A stretch of DNA of 41,193 nt, from contig DFTH01000017.1 of the NCBI GenBank assembly GCA_002379425.1, positions 56,312 through 97,504 on the forward strand, read 5' to 3'. The position numbers and the translations under genes are program-made. Each line of letters starts with the position of its first letter. Within the stretch, counting starts at the first letter, position 1. Under the pieces are notes generated by a model, which saw only the letters and a program-made list of their open reading frames with translations, was not told the origin of the DNA and did no database searches. Positions 1 to 10,900 of the stretch are shown here, one piece after another. The DNA comes from Prevotella sp. UBA4217 (GTDB lineage: Bacteria; Bacteroidota; Bacteroidia; Bacteroidales; Bacteroidaceae).

Positions 1-897
1 GCTCAGATGGATGGTGCTATCCTTGTTGTTGCTGCTACTGACGGTCCTATGCCTCAGACCCGTGAGCACGTCCTGCTCGCTCGTCAGGTAAACGTTCCCC
101 GTCTGGTTGTGTTCCTGAACAAGTGTGATATGGTTGACGATGAGGAAATGCTGGAACTCGTTGAGATGGAGGTCCGCGAGATTCTGGAGCAGTATGAGTT
201 TGAAGAAGATACTCCTATTATCCGTGGTTCTGCCCTCGGTGCCCTGAATGGTGTTGAGAAGTGGGAAGACAAGGTGATGGAGTTGATGAACACTTGTGAT
301 GAGTGGATTCAGGAGCCTCCTCGTGCTACTGACAAGCCCTTCCTGATGCCTGTTGAGGACGTCTTCTCAATCACAGGTCGTGGTACTGTTGCTACTGGTC
401 GTATTGAGACTGGTGTGATCCACGTTGGTGATGAGGTTGAGTTGCTCGGTCTTGGTGAGGACAAGAAGTCTGTTGTTACTGGTGTTGAGATGTTCCGTAA
501 GATCCTGGATGAGGGTCAGGCTGGTGATAACGTTGGTCTGCTGCTCCGTGGTATCGACAAGAACGAGATCAAGCGTGGTATGGTGCTCTGCCATCCCGGA
601 CAGATCAAGCCTTTCAAGAAGTTCAAGGCTTCTATCTATGTCCTGAAGAAGGAAGAGGGTGGTCGTCATACTCCATTCGGAAACAAGTATCGTCCCCAGT
701 TCTATCTCCGCACAATGGACTGCACAGGTGAGATCACTCTGCCCGCAGGTGTTGAGATGGTGATGCCTGGTGATAACGTGGAGATCACTGTTGAGTTGAT
801 CTACGCTGTTGCTCTGAACCCCGGTCTGCGTTTCGCTATCCGTGAGGGTGGTCGCACCGTTGGTTCTGGTCAGATCACAGAAGTTTACGAGGACTAA
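1..897 (+). CDS. tuf: Elongation factor Tu, 3' part (5' end outside window)
   Basis: EF-Tu carries aminoacyl-tRNA to the ribosomal A site as a GTP complex. The reading frame is open from base 1, so about 100 N-terminal residues (P-loop and switch regions) lie outside. Visible are the end of the GTPase domain with the NKCD guanine-specificity motif near base 118 and the SAL motif near base 229, then the beta-barrel domains 2 and 3 with the typical GRGTVATGR and GGRHTPF stretches. It ends in VYED. It lies directly before tRNA-Trp, secE and nusG, the usual Bacteroidetes order. No second tuf follows fusA further on. The identification is secure; only the start is missing. Confidence 0.98.
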   Translation, partial: AQMDGAILVVAATDGPMPQTREHVLLARQVNVPRLVVFLNKCDMVDDEEMLELVEMEVREILEQYEFEEDTPIIRGSALGALNGVEKWEDKVMELMNTCDEWIQEPPRATDKPFLMPVEDVFSITGRGTVATGRIETGVIHVGDEVELLGLGEDKKSVVTGVEMFRKILDEGQAGDNVGLLLRGIDKNEIKRGMVLCHPGQIKPFKKFKASIYVLKKEEGGRHTPFGNKYRPQFYLRTMDCTGEITLPAGVEMVMPGDNVEITVELIYAVALNPGLRFAIREGGRTVGSGQITEVYED

Positions 898-907
898 TAT
901 AAGTCTT

Positions 908-931
908 AAGCCCTCGCAATCGCGGGGGCTT
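908..931 (+). terminator. Hairpin after tuf, likely terminator
   Basis: Ten-base arms at 908-917 and 922-931 pair around a four-base loop, with one G-T wobble. The following T tract is short (TAATTT), so this may terminate only partly, or act as a processing site before the tRNA that starts six bases later. Confidence 0.6.
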
Positions 932-936
932 AATTT

Positions 937-1009
937 ACGGGAATAGCTCAGTTGGTAGAGCATCGGTCTCCAAAACCGAGGGTCGTGGGTTCGAGTCCTC
1001 CTTCCCGTG
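937..1009 (+). tRNA. tRNA-Trp (anticodon CCA)
   Basis: A 73-base cloverleaf can be drawn by hand. The acceptor arms ACGGGAA (937-943) and TTCCCGT (1002-1008) pair fully and G1009 is the discriminator base. The D arm contains AGCTCAGTTGGTAGAGC. The anticodon stem TCGGT/ACCGA encloses CTCCAAA, giving anticodon CCA at 970-972. The T loop is GGGTTCGAGTCC. CCA at the 3' end is not encoded. It sits between tuf and secE, a position typical of Bacteroidetes. Confidence 0.97.
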
Positions 1010-1024
1010 CTAATTACAAAGAAT

Positions 1025-1216
1025 ATGTTGAAGAAGTTTTTCGATTATTGCAAGGCTTGTTACGATGAGTTGGCCCACAAGACAACTTGGCCGACACGTA
1101 AGGAGTTGACGCATAGTGCAGTGGTGGTCCTCTCGGCCTCACTGATTATTGCATTGGTCGTATGGGCCATGGATTTTATCTTCAAGTCGTTTATGGGTAT
1201 GGTTTACCCGGGATAA
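1025..1216 (+). CDS. secE: Preprotein translocase subunit SecE
   Basis: SecE is the small essential subunit that clamps SecY in the inner-membrane Sec channel. The 63-residue protein has an amphipathic N-terminal part with the family-typical ELxxKTTWPTRKE stretch (about residues 15-28) and one C-terminal membrane segment (about 34-56). This is the short, single-TM form found in most bacteria. The ATG at 1025 is chosen because the upstream GTG at 1007 lies inside the tRNA-Trp gene. It precedes nusG with a 19-base gap, as in most bacteria. Confidence 0.95.
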   Translation: MLKKFFDYCKACYDELAHKTTWPTRKELTHSAVVVLSASLIIALVVWAMDFIFKSFMGMVYPG

Positions 1217-1235
1217 CAGATTAGGACTTCAAAGG

Positions 1236-1781
1236 ATGGCTCAGTCAGGAATGAAATGGTATGTGCTGCGTGCCGTGAGCGGCAAGGAAGGCAAGGTGAA
1301 GGAGTATCTGGAGGCCTTGCTGAAGAAGGATGATATGCTCGCAGCCAATGTCGGTCAGATCCTACTTCCGACGGAAAAATATGCACAACTGCGCAATGGC
1401 AAGCGTGTGGTGAAGGAGAAACTTTTCCTTCCGGGATATGTGCTTGTTGAGGCTAATCTCCAGGGTGAGGTGGCCCATACGTTGCGTTTTATCCCCAATG
1501 TGCTCGGCTTCCTTGGAGGTCTTGACAATCCTTCGCCTGTCCGTCAGGCTGATATCAACAGGATACTCGGTACGGCCGAGGAGACGGTTATCAGGACAGA
1601 GGAGCCACTTGTACCTTATATGGTGGATGAAGCCGTGAAGGTGACCGACGGTCCGTTCAGTGGTTTCAGCGGTATCATTGAGGAGGTGAATACCGAGAAG
1701 CGGAAGTTGAAGGTCATGGTGAAGATCTTTGGGCGCAAGACCCCATTGGAACTCGCCTATAATCAGGTAGAAAAAGAATAA
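1236..1781 (+). CDS. nusG: Transcription termination/antitermination protein NusG
   Basis: NusG binds RNA polymerase, stimulates elongation and couples it to ribosomes or Rho. The 181-residue product begins with the NGN domain (KWYVLRAVSGKEGKVKEYLE) and includes the LFLPGYVLVEA strand region; the C-terminal KOW domain (VTDGPFSGFSGIIEEVN) spans about the last 55 residues. The ATG at 1236 is chosen; an upstream start at 1149 would overlap secE, and an ATG at 1251 is also possible. Its place between secE and rplK supports the call. Confidence 0.96.
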   Translation: MAQSGMKWYVLRAVSGKEGKVKEYLEALLKKDDMLAANVGQILLPTEKYAQLRNGKRVVKEKLFLPGYVLVEANLQGEVAHTLRFIPNVLGFLGGLDNPSPVRQADINRILGTAEETVIRTEEPLVPYMVDEAVKVTDGPFSGFSGIIEEVNTEKRKLKVMVKIFGRKTPLELAYNQVEKE

Positions 1782-1806
1782 GGCGTAAGTTACGGTACGT
1801 CTATTC

Positions 1807-1850
1807 TATATATACGGCTGTGGGAGGCTTCCACTCCTGGGGCTTATATA
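1807..1850 (+). promoter_or_regulatory. Possible structured leader of rplK
   Basis: The gap between nusG and rplK holds a TATATA-bounded element with two mutually exclusive small stems: GTGGGA (1820-1825) with TTCCAC (1829-1834), or GGAG (1823-1826) with CTCC (1834-1837). L1 autoregulates rplK-rplA through an mRNA site in many bacteria, so this is a candidate control region. The structure is weak and the role is inferred from position only. Confidence 0.3.
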
Positions 1851-1873
1851 CAATCAATAAATAATAAACAGAA

Positions 1874-2314
1874 ATGGCTAAAGAAGTTGCTGGATTAATC
1901 AAATTACAGATTAAAGGTGGCGCTGCGAATCCCTCTCCCCCTGTAGGACCTGCACTGGGTTCGAAGGGTATTAATATTATGGGATTCTGCAAAGAGTTCA
2001 ACGCCAGGACCCAGGATAAGGCAGGTAAGATCATTCCTGTCGTTATCACTTACTACACAGACAAGTCATTCTCTTTCGAACTCAAGACTCCTCCTGCAGC
2101 CGTCCAGTTGAAGGAGGCCGCAAAGGTTAAGAGCGGTTCTGCTGAGCCTAACCGTAAGAAGGTCGCATCCGTGACCTGGGATCAGGTTCGTGCTATTGCA
2201 GAGGATAAGATGAAGGATTTGAACTGTTTCACAGTGGAGTCAGCCATGAAACTCGTGGCTGGTACTGCTCGTAGTATGGGTATCACTGTAAAAGGGGACT
2301 TCCCTGGTAAATAA
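1874..2314 (+). CDS. rplK: 50S ribosomal protein L11
   Basis: L11 binds the GTPase-associated centre of 23S rRNA. The 146-residue protein shows the proline-rich N-terminal signature ([20 protein letters not shown], residues 15-34) and the C-terminal rRNA-binding domain ending in [13 protein letters not shown]. Length fits the family (about 141). It opens the rplKAJL-rpoBC run, 21 bases ahead of rplA. Confidence 0.97.
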   Translation: MAKEVAGLIKLQIKGGAANPSPPVGPALGSKGINIMGFCKEFNARTQDKAGKIIPVVITYYTDKSFSFELKTPPAAVQLKEAAKVKSGSAEPNRKKVASVTWDQVRAIAEDKMKDLNCFTVESAMKLVAGTARSMGITVKGDFPGK

Positions 2315-2335
2315 TTTATAACTTCAATTAAGACA

Positions 2336-3028
2336 ATGAGTAAACTGACAAAAAATCAAAAGTTGGTCGCTGAGAAGGTTGAAGCAGGGAAAGCATACTC
2401 TTTGAAGGAAGCCGCTGAATTGGTGAAGGAGATTACCACCACCAAGTTTGAGGCTTCGGTTGATATCGATGTACGCTTGGGCGTTGACCCGCGTAAGGCC
2501 AACCAGATGGTTCGTGGCGTTGTGTCGCTGCCGAACGGAACTGGTAAGGTCACTCGCGTGCTCGCTCTCTGTACGCCTGATCAGGAGGCTGCTGCAAAGG
2601 AAGCAGGCGCCGACTATGTTGGTCTTGATGAGTATATCGACAAGATCAAGGGCGGTTGGACAGATGTTGATGTTATCATCACTATGCCGTCTTGTATGGG
2701 TAAGCTTGGTCCCCTCGGCCGTATCCTCGGTCCCCGTGGCCTGATGCCTAACCCAAAGAGCGGTACTGTTACTATGGATGTCGCTAAGGCAGTGAAAGAA
2801 GTGAAGCAGGGTAAGATTGACTTTAAGGTTGACAAGGCCGGTATCGTGCATACGTCAATCGGTAAGGTGACCTTCACCGCAGATCAGATATTTGAGAATG
2901 CCAAGGAGTTCATCTCCACCATTATCAAACTGAAGCCTGCTGCTGCTAAGGGTACATACATTAAGAGTATCTTCCTCTCAAGTACGATGAGTATGGGTAT
3001 CAAGGTAGATCCTAAATCAGTTGAATAA
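2336..3028 (+). CDS. rplA: 50S ribosomal protein L1
   Basis: L1 forms the mobile L1 stalk near the E site and in many bacteria also represses its own operon. The 230-residue product carries the L1 signature [20 protein letters not shown] at residues 121-140 and has the usual family length. It follows rplK by 21 bases and precedes rplJ by 20. Confidence 0.97.
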   Translation: MSKLTKNQKLVAEKVEAGKAYSLKEAAELVKEITTTKFEASVDIDVRLGVDPRKANQMVRGVVSLPNGTGKVTRVLALCTPDQEAAAKEAGADYVGLDEYIDKIKGGWTDVDVIITMPSCMGKLGPLGRILGPRGLMPNPKSGTVTMDVAKAVKEVKQGKIDFKVDKAGIVHTSIGKVTFTADQIFENAKEFISTIIKLKPAAAKGTYIKSIFLSSTMSMGIKVDPKSVE

Positions 3029-3048
3029 CTCGTTAAAAGATTAGACAA

Positions 3049-3564
3049 ATGAAAAAGGAAGTAAAAGATACTATCATCGTTGAACTCGGAGAGAAACTGA
3101 AGGCATTCCCGCATTTCTATCTGGTAGATATTACCGGACTGGATGCTGCCAAGACCAGTGAACTCCGTCGGAAGTGCTTCAAGAACGAGATCAAACTGCT
3201 GGTTGTGAAGAACAAACTTCTGCACAAGGCGTTTGAGGCTTCTGAGATTGACTACACTCCGTTGTATGAGTGCCTGAAAGGCAATACGGCCGTCATGTTC
3301 GCACAGACGGCAAATGTACCTGCTAAGTTGATCAAGGAGTACAAGAAGGAAGGAATCCCCGCCCTGAAGGGTGCATACGCAGAGGAGAGTTTCTTCGTTG
3401 GTGCTGACAAACTTGATGAACTGGTGGCTATCAAGAGCAAGAACGAACTGATCGCCGACGTTGTGGCTCTGCTGCAGTCTCCGATCAAGAATGTGGTCTC
3501 TGGCCTGAATGCTGGTGGCAAGATTCACGGTCTGCTTGACGCTATCGCTGAGCGTAACAAATAA
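3049..3564 (+). CDS. rplJ: 50S ribosomal protein L10
   Basis: L10 anchors the L7/L12 dimers on the ribosomal stalk. The 171-residue product has the family pattern of an N-terminal rRNA-binding domain ([20 protein letters not shown], residues 23-42) followed by a helical C-terminal tail that carries L12. It sits directly ahead of rplL, 47 bases away. Confidence 0.96.
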   Translation: MKKEVKDTIIVELGEKLKAFPHFYLVDITGLDAAKTSELRRKCFKNEIKLLVVKNKLLHKAFEASEIDYTPLYECLKGNTAVMFAQTANVPAKLIKEYKKEGIPALKGAYAEESFFVGADKLDELVAIKSKNELIADVVALLQSPIKNVVSGLNAGGKIHGLLDAIAERNK

Positions 3565-3611
3565 GCGAACGAGTAACATTAACATTAAAAACAATTAAAA
3601 ATTTAAATAAA

Positions 3612-3992
3612 ATGGCAGATATTAAAGCTATTGCAGAAGAGTTGGTAAACCTTACTGTAAAAGAAGTAAACGAGTTGGCAACAGTCCTGAAGGACGAGTA
3701 TGGAATTGAGCCTGCTGCTGCAGCCGTTGCTGTGGCTGCTGGTCCCGCAGCCGGTGGTGAGGCCGCTGCTGCTGAGGAGAAGACTTCATTCGACGTGGTT
3801 CTGAAGTCTGCTGGTGCTGCTAAACTCCAGGTCGTTAAGGCCGTTAAGGAGGCTTGTGGTCTTGGTCTGAAGGAGGCTAAGGATCTGGTTGACGGTGCTC
3901 CCGCTACTATCAAGGAGGGTCTGTCTAAGGACGAGGCTGAGAACCTGAAGAAGACTATCGAGGCCGCTGGTGCCGAGGTTGAACTGAAGTAA
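3612..3992 (+). CDS. rplL: 50S ribosomal protein L7/L12
   Basis: L7/L12 is the multicopy stalk protein that recruits translational GTPases. The 126-residue product has an N-terminal dimerisation helix (residues 1-34), an Ala/Gly-rich hinge (about 36-58) and a conserved C-terminal domain with the [15 protein letters not shown] stretch. Length and layout are ordinary for the family. A strong hairpin follows before rpoB. Confidence 0.97.
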   Translation: MADIKAIAEELVNLTVKEVNELATVLKDEYGIEPAAAAVAVAAGPAAGGEAAAAEEKTSFDVVLKSAGAAKLQVVKAVKEACGLGLKEAKDLVDGAPATIKEGLSKDEAENLKKTIEAAGAEVELK

Positions 3993-4011
3993 TCAGTACA
4001 ACAATACCATT

Positions 4012-4048
4012 ATGGTTGGGGACTCTCCAGTCGAGGGTTCCCGACCAT
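4012..4048 (+). terminator. 16-bp hairpin between rplL and rpoB, candidate attenuator
   Basis: Arms 4012-4027 and 4033-4048 pair over all 16 positions, with three G-T wobbles and a CAGTC loop, followed by TTTTCTGTCTT. In Escherichia coli a partial terminator between rplL and rpoB lowers rpoBC transcription relative to ribosomal proteins; this hairpin occupies the same place and could do the same. The function is inferred from structure and position. Confidence 0.7.
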
Positions 4049-4076
4049 TTTCTGTCTTATACAATAACAATATAAT

Positions 4077-7000
4077 ATGGCTTCAAAAGTAATAGACAAC
4101 AGAGTAAACTTTGGCAGCGTCAAGAATCCGATGCCCTTTCCGGACTTCCTTGATGTGCAATTAAAGTCGTTTAAGGACTTCCTGCAGTTGGACACTCCGC
4201 CTGAGGAACGCAAGAATGACGGTCTGTATAAGGTGTTCGCAGAGAACTTCCCTATCACCGATACGCGTAATAATTTCGTTCTTGAGTTCCTGGATTACTA
4301 TATTGACCCGCCCCGTTATACTATTGACGAGTGTCTGGAGCGTGGTCTTACCTATAGTGTGCCTTTGAAGGCTAAGTTGAAACTGTATTGCACGGATCCG
4401 GATCATGAGGATTTCGGTACTGTCATCCAGGATGTGTTCCTGGGACCGATCCCCTACATGACCGCTAATGGAACATTCGTGATCAACGGTGCCGAGCGCG
4501 TTGTCGTTTCTCAGTTGCATCGTTCGCCAGGCGTATTCTTTGGACAGAGCGTCCATGCCAATGGCACCTTGCTCTATTCGGCCCGTATCATTCCGTTCAA
4601 GGGTTCCTGGATAGAGTTTGCTACTGACATTAACAACGTGATGTATGCCTACATCGACCGTAAGAAGAAGTTGCCTGTTACGACATTGCTTCGTGCCATC
4701 GGTTTTGAGACAGATAAGGAAATCCTCCAGATCTTCGACCTCGCCGAAGAGGTGAAGGTGAACAAGGCCGCCTTGAAGAAGGTGATTGGCTCTAAGTTGG
4801 CTGCCCGTGTGCTGAAGAGTTGGAACGAGGACTTCGTTGATGAGGATACCGGTGAGGTTGTCTCTATCGAGCGTAATGAAGTGATCATGGAGCGCGAGAC
4901 GGAGATCACCGACGACAATATGATAGAGATCCTGGAGAGTGGCGCCCAGACCATCCTCGTGCACAAGGACGAGGCTATCGCGCAAGACTATTCCATCATC
5001 TTCAACACCTTGCAGAAGGACCCGTCGAACTCCGAGAAGGAGGCCGTGCTGTATATCTATCGTCAGTTGCGTAATGCAGATCCTGCCGATGATGCAAGTG
5101 CACGTGAGGTTATCCAGAACCTCTTCTTCTCCGACAAGCGCTATGACCTGGGTGATGTGGGCCGCTACCGCATCAACAAGAAACTGGGTCTGGATACCGA
5201 TATGGAGGTCCGCGTGCTGACCAAGGAGGATATCATCGAGATTATCAAGTACCTGATCCAGTTGGTGAACTCCAAGGCTGCCGTTGATGATATCGACCAC
5301 CTGTCGAACCGTCGTGTGCGCACCGTTGGTGAACAACTGTCGAACCAGTTCTCCATCGGTCTGGCCCGTATGAGCCGTACGATTCGTGAGCGCATGAACG
5401 TCCGCGACAACGAGGTGTTCACGCCGACTGACCTGATCAACGCGAAGACCATCTCCAGCGTGATCAACTCGTTCTTCGGCACGAACCCACTGTCGCAGTT
5501 CATGGACCAGACGAACCCGCTGGCCGAGGTGACGCATAAGCGTCGTCTGTCTGCCCTGGGTCCTGGCGGTCTGTCCCGTGAGCGCGCAGGTTTCGAGGTG
5601 CGCGACGTACACTATACGCACTATGGACGCCTTTGCCCGATTGAGAGTCCTGAAGGACCGAACATCGGTCTGATCTCGTCGCTCTGCGTCTATGCAAAGA
5701 TTAATGAACTTGGCTTCATCCAGACACCGTATCGTAAGGTGGAGAATGGTGTGGCCAATCTGAATAATGACGATATCGTCTATCTGACAGCCGAGGAGGA
5801 AGCCGACCATATCATCGGTCAGGGAAATGCTCCGCTGAACGACGACGGTACGTTTATCCGCGACGTGGTGAAGTGCCGTCAGGATGCAGACTTCCCCGTG
5901 GTGCCACCTTCAGATGTCGATCTGATGGACGTGTCACCGCAGCAGATTGCCTCTATCGCCGCTTCGCTGATCCCCTTCCTGGAGCACGATGACGCCCACC
6001 GTGCACTGATGGGATCTAACATGATGCGTCAGGCAGTGCCCCTGCTCCACAATGAGGCTCCAATCGTGGGTACTGGTCTTGAGAAGCAGGTGTGTGAGGA
6101 CTCGCGTACGATGGTGACTGCCGAGGGCGACGGTGTCGTTGAGTATGTGGATGCCACGACCATCCGTATCCTCTATGACCGCACAGAGGATGAGGAGTTC
6201 GTCAGTTTCGAACCAGCCCTGAAGGAATACCGTATCGCGAAGTTCCGCCGCACGAACCAGAATATGACCATCGACCTGCGTCCTATTTGTGAGAAAGGCC
6301 AGCGTGTGAAGAAGGGCGATATCCTGACCGAAGGCTATGCTACCGAAAATGGAGAACTCGCCCTGGGTCGTAACCTGCTCGTGGCCTACATGCCGTGGAA
6401 GGGTTACAACTATGAGGATGCCATTGTGCTCAACGAGCGTATCGTTCGTGAGGATATCCTGACTTCCGTCCATGTCGATGAATACTCACTCGACGTACGT
6501 GAGACCAAGCGTGGTGTCGAGGAGTTTACGGCAGACATCCCCAATGTCAGTGAGGAGGCTACCAAGGATCTCGATGAGAACGGTGTTATCCGTGTCGGTG
6601 CCCGCGTGGAGCCCGGCGATATCCTGATCGGTAAGATATCACCGAAGGGAGAGAGCGATCCCTCGCCCGAGGAGAAACTGCTCCGTGCCATCTTCGGTGA
6701 CAAGGCCGGCGATGTGAAGGACTCTTCACTGAAGGCCAATCCATCTCTGACGGGTGTCATCATTGACAAGAAGATGTTCCGTCGCGCCATCAAGGACCGT
6801 AAGTCTAAGCAGCAGGATAAGATCACCCTTGCCAAGATTGACGAGGAGTATGAGGCAAAGGTCGGCGACCTGAAGGATATCCTGATAGACAAACTGATCG
6901 AACTGACGAAGGGCAAGACCTCTCAGGGCGTGAAAGACTATACTGGTGCTGAGATCATCACCAAGGGCAGCAAGTTTACTGCCACTGCCCTCCGCAACTT

Positions 7001-7889
7001 GGAGTATGGTGATATCCAGATCAGCAACTGGACGAACGATGAGCATAAGAACGAGTTGATTGCCCAGTTGATTATCAACTTTATGAAGAAGTTTAAACTC
7101 CTGGATGCAGAACTGAAGCGCAGGAAGTTTGCCATTACGATTGGTGACGAACTGCCCAACGGTATCCTGCAGATGGCTAAGGTCTATGTGGCCAAGAAGC
7201 GTAAGATTGGTGTCGGTGACAAACTGGCCGGTCGTCACGGTAACAAGGGTATCGTGTCGAAGGTGGTTCGTCAGGAGGACATGCCGTTCCTCGAGGATGG
7301 CCGTCCCGTCGATCTCGTGCTGAACCCGCTGGGTGTGCCTTCACGTATGAACCTTGGTCAGATATTCGAGGCCATCCTTGGCGCCGCCGGCAAGCGGCTC
7401 GGCGTGAAGTTTGCCACCCCGATCTTCGATGGTGCGAAACTGGATGATCTGGCAGAGTGGACCGACAAGGCTGGTCTGCCACGTCTCTGCTCTACCCACC
7501 TCTATGACGGTGAGACCGGTGAGCGCTTCGACCAGCCTGCCACGGTAGGTATCACCTACTTCCTGAAACTGGGCCACATGGTGGAGGATAAGATGCACGC
7601 CCGCTCGATCGGTCCGTACTCTCTGATCACTCAGCAGCCACTCGGTGGTAAGGCACAGTTCGGTGGACAGCGTTTCGGTGAGATGGAAGTCTGGGCCCTG
7701 GAGGCCTTCGGCGCCAGCCATGTGCTGCAGGAGATCCTGACCATTAAGTCTGATGATACCGTCGGCCGTTCAAAGGCCTACGAGGCCATCGTCAAGGGTG
7801 AGGCCATGCCGACGCCGGGAATTCCTGAGTCACTCAATGTGCTGTTGCACGAGTTGCGCGGTCTCGGTCTGAGCATTACGCTCGATTAA
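4077..7889 (+). CDS. rpoB: DNA-directed RNA polymerase subunit beta
   Basis: This is the beta subunit of RNA polymerase, forming with beta' the catalytic cleft. The 1270-residue product is full length for Bacteroidetes. The rifampicin-pocket region is intact at residues 466-497, with Q474, D477, H487 and S492 equivalent to E. coli Q513, D516, H526 and S531, so no classic resistance substitution is seen. Further conserved stretches are [32 protein letters not shown] and, near the C-terminus, [20 protein letters not shown]. It follows rplL after an attenuator-like hairpin and precedes rpoC by 45 bases. Confidence 0.99.
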   Translation: MASKVIDNRVNFGSVKNPMPFPDFLDVQLKSFKDFLQLDTPPEERKNDGLYKVFAENFPITDTRNNFVLEFLDYYIDPPRYTIDECLERGLTYSVPLKAKLKLYCTDPDHEDFGTVIQDVFLGPIPYMTANGTFVINGAERVVVSQLHRSPGVFFGQSVHANGTLLYSARIIPFKGSWIEFATDINNVMYAYIDRKKKLPVTTLLRAIGFETDKEILQIFDLAEEVKVNKAALKKVIGSKLAARVLKSWNEDFVDEDTGEVVSIERNEVIMERETEITDDNMIEILESGAQTILVHKDEAIAQDYSIIFNTLQKDPSNSEKEAVLYIYRQLRNADPADDASAREVIQNLFFSDKRYDLGDVGRYRINKKLGLDTDMEVRVLTKEDIIEIIKYLIQLVNSKAAVDDIDHLSNRRVRTVGEQLSNQFSIGLARMSRTIRERMNVRDNEVFTPTDLINAKTISSVINSFFGTNPLSQFMDQTNPLAEVTHKRRLSALGPGGLSRERAGFEVRDVHYTHYGRLCPIESPEGPNIGLISSLCVYAKINELGFIQTPYRKVENGVANLNNDDIVYLTAEEEADHIIGQGNAPLNDDGTFIRDVVKCRQDADFPVVPPSDVDLMDVSPQQIASIAASLIPFLEHDDAHRALMGSNMMRQAVPLLHNEAPIVGTGLEKQVCEDSRTMVTAEGDGVVEYVDATTIRILYDRTEDEEFVSFEPALKEYRIAKFRRTNQNMTIDLRPICEKGQRVKKGDILTEGYATENGELALGRNLLVAYMPWKGYNYEDAIVLNERIVREDILTSVHVDEYSLDVRETKRGVEEFTADIPNVSEEATKDLDENGVIRVGARVEPGDILIGKISPKGESDPSPEEKLLRAIFGDKAGDVKDSSLKANPSLTGVIIDKKMFRRAIKDRKSKQQDKITLAKIDEEYEAKVGDLKDILIDKLIELTKGKTSQGVKDYTGAEIITKGSKFTATALRNLEYGDIQISNWTNDEHKNELIAQLIINFMKKFKLLDAELKRRKFAITIGDELPNGILQMAKVYVAKKRKIGVGDKLAGRHGNKGIVSKVVRQEDMPFLEDGRPVDLVLNPLGVPSRMNLGQIFEAILGAAGKRLGVKFATPIFDGAKLDDLAEWTDKAGLPRLCSTHLYDGETGERFDQPATVGITYFLKLGHMVEDKMHARSIGPYSLITQQPLGGKAQFGGQRFGEMEVWALEAFGASHVLQEILTIKSDDTVGRSKAYEAIVKGEAMPTPGIPESLNVLLHELRGLGLSITLD

Positions 7890-7892
7890 GCG

Positions 7893-7924
7893 AGTTAAGA
7901 ATTAAGAATGTAAGAATTAAGAAA
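7893..7924 (+). repeat. AATTAAGA-type short repeats before rpoC
   Basis: The rpoB-rpoC gap holds repeated TTAAGAAT words (GTTAAGAATTAAGAATG, then TAAGAATTAAGAAAG). The same heptamer family recurs before rpsJ and rplR. It provides the unstructured A-rich leader that Bacteroidetes use in place of a Shine-Dalgarno site. Confidence 0.6.
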
Positions 7925-7934
7925 GAAATAATAT

Positions 7935-10900
7935 ATGGCTTTCAAGAAAGATTCAAAGGTAAAGAGCAATTTTACTAAGATAACCATCGGTCTTGCCTCG
8001 CCGGAAGAGATCCTCGAGAGCAGTTTCGGAGAGGTTACCAAGCCTGAGACCATCAACTACCGTACCTACAAGCCCGAGCGCGACGGTCTGTTCTGCGAGC
8101 GCATCTTCGGTCCTACCAAGGATTATGAGTGTGCCTGCGGCAAGTACAAGCGCATCCGCTATAAGGGCATCGTCTGCGACCGCTGTGGTGTAGAGGTGAC
8201 GGAGAAGAAGGTGCGTCGTGAGCGTGCCGGACATATCGAACTGGTGGTGCCTGTGGCACATATCTGGTATTTCCGCAGTCTGCCCAACAAGATCGGTTAT
8301 CTGCTCGGACTCCCCACGAAGAAGTTGGATGCAATCATCTATTATGAGCGTTATGTCGTTATCCAGCCGGGTGTCATGGCAGGCAGGAAGGATGCTGAGG
8401 GAAATGATGCCATCGGCTCTAATGTCTATGATCTGCTCTCCGAGGATGAGTACAATGATATTATGGATAATTATGTCTCTCCAGACAACGACTATCTGGA
8501 GGACAGCGATCCCAATAAGTTCGTCGCCAAGATGGGTGCAGAGGCCATCTATGACCTCCTGGTCCGTCTTGACCTCGACTCCCTGTCATACGAGTTGCGC
8601 GACCGTGCCAATAGTGACTCGTCGATGCAGCGCAAGAACGAGGCGCTGAAGCGCCTGCAGGTGGTGGAGGCATTCCGCCAGAGTGTGGAGAAGGGCATCA
8701 ATCGTCCTGAATGGATGATCATGAAGATCATTCCTGTCACCCCGCCGGAACTCCGTCCGCTGGTACCCCTGGATGGTGGCCGTTTCGCTACGTCCGACCT
8801 GAACGACCTCTACCGTCGTGTGATTATCCGTAACAACCGTCTGAAGCGCCTGATGGAGATTAAGGCTCCTGAGGTGATTCTCCGCAATGAGAAGCGTATG
8901 CTTCAGGAGGCTGTCGATTCACTGTTCGACAACTCCCGTAAGTCGAGTGCCGTGAAGAGTGAGTCGAACCGTCCGCTGAAGTCCCTCTCCGACTCCCTGA
9001 AGGGTAAGCAGGGCCGCTTCCGTCAGAACCTGCTCGGTAAGCGTGTTGACTATTCAGCCCGTTCGGTGATCGTCGTCGGTCCTGAGTTGAAGATGGGCGA
9101 GTGCGGTCTGCCGAAACTGATGGCCGCCGAACTCTATAAGCCGTTCATCATCCGTAAACTCATCGAGCGCGGCATCGTGAAGACGGTGAAGAGTGCCAAG
9201 AAGATTGTCGATCGTCGTGAGCCGGTCATCTGGGATATCCTCGAGAATGTGATGAAGGGTCATCCCGTGCTCCTGAACCGTGCCCCGACACTGCACCGTC
9301 TGGGTATCCAGGCTTTCCAGCCGAAACTGATCGAGGGTAAGGCCATCCAGTTGCATCCGTTAGCATGTACGGCCTTCAATGCCGACTTCGACGGTGACCA
9401 GATGGCTGTCCACCTCCCCTTGTCCAACGAGGCTATCCTTGAGGCTCAGTTGCTGATGCTCCAGAGCCATAATATCCTGAACCCTGCCAATGGCGCGCCT
9501 ATCACCGTGCCTTCACAGGACATGGTACTGGGTCTGTACTATATCACGAAGATCCGTCCGGGTGCCAAGGGTGAGGGCCTGACCTTCTATGGTCCTGAAG
9601 AGGCCATCATTGCCCATAACGAGGGTAAGTGTGACCTGCATGCCCAGGTGAAGGTGGTGGTTGACGATATCGTTGACGGCAAGCCCGAGCGCCACATGAT
9701 CGAGACCTCTGTAGGCCGTGTGATCGTCAATGGCATCATCCCGAAGGAGGTAGGCTACGTCAATAAGATCATCTCTAAGAAGAGCCTGCGTGATATCATC
9801 GCTGACGTGATCAAGAACGTTGGCTTCGCAGAGGCCTGTGAGTTCCTCGACGGTATCAAGAACCTCGGTTACCGCATGGCTTATCTGGCTGGTCTGTCGT
9901 TCAACCTCGACGATATCATCATCCCGAAGGAGAAGGCAGAACTGATCAAGAAGGGTAACGACGAGGTGCGTCAGATCACCGACAACTATAACATGGGCTT
10001 CATTACCGACAATGAGCGCTATAACCAGGTCATCGATACCTGGACCCATATTAATAACGATATTGGTAACGTCCTGCTGAAGCAGATGACCGAGGCCGAC
10101 CAGGGCTTCAATGCTGTGTTCATGATGCTCGACTCTGGAGCCCGTGGTTCTAAGGACCAGATTAAGCAACTTTCAGGTATCCGTGGTCTGATGGCTAAGC
10201 CTCAGAAGGCCGGCGCCGAGGGCCGTGGTACGATTGAGAACCCGATTCTGTCGAACTTCAAGGAAGGTATGTCCGTGCTGGAGTACTTTATCTCTACCCA
10301 CGGTGCCCGTAAGGGTCTGGCCGACACCGCCATGAAGACGGCCGATGCTGGTTATCTGACCCGTCGTCTTGTCGATGTGTCCCACGACGTGATTATCACG
10401 GAGGAGGACTGTGGCACCCTGCGCGGTCTGCAGTGCACGGCTCTGAAGAGCGGTGATGAGGTCATCTCCAGTCTGGCAGAGCGTATCCTCGGTCGTGTGT
10501 CTGTCCATGATGTCATCAATCCAAAGACTGGTGATGTGATTGTTGAGGCAGGTGAGGAGATTACCGAGCCTATTGCCGAGGCTATTGAGAAGGCTGATAT
10601 CGAGAGCGTAGAGATTCGCTCCGTGCTCACCTGTGAGTCGAAGAAGGGCGTCTGCATGAAGTGCTATGGCCGCAACCTGGCCACCCGTCGTATGGTGCAG
10701 AAGGGTGAGGCCGTCGGTGTGATTGCCGCTCAGGCCATCGGTGAACCGGGTACCCAGTTGACGCTCCGTACGTTCCACGCCGGTGGTGTGGCAGGTAATG
10801 CTGCTGCCAACGCCAGCATCGTCTCCAAGTACGACCGTGCTGTGATTGAATTGGAGGAGGTGCGTACCGTGCCGTTTGATGAGGACGGACGTGACTGCGA

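Noticed and set aside
1149..1235. Upstream extension of NusG
   Set aside because: The extension overlaps secE in another frame and does not resemble NusG; ATG 1236 gives the normal length.
4161..5810. Open frame of 549 codons on the minus strand opposite rpoB
   Set aside because: Antisense shadow of rpoB with skewed composition (many His, Leu, Arg) and no domain.
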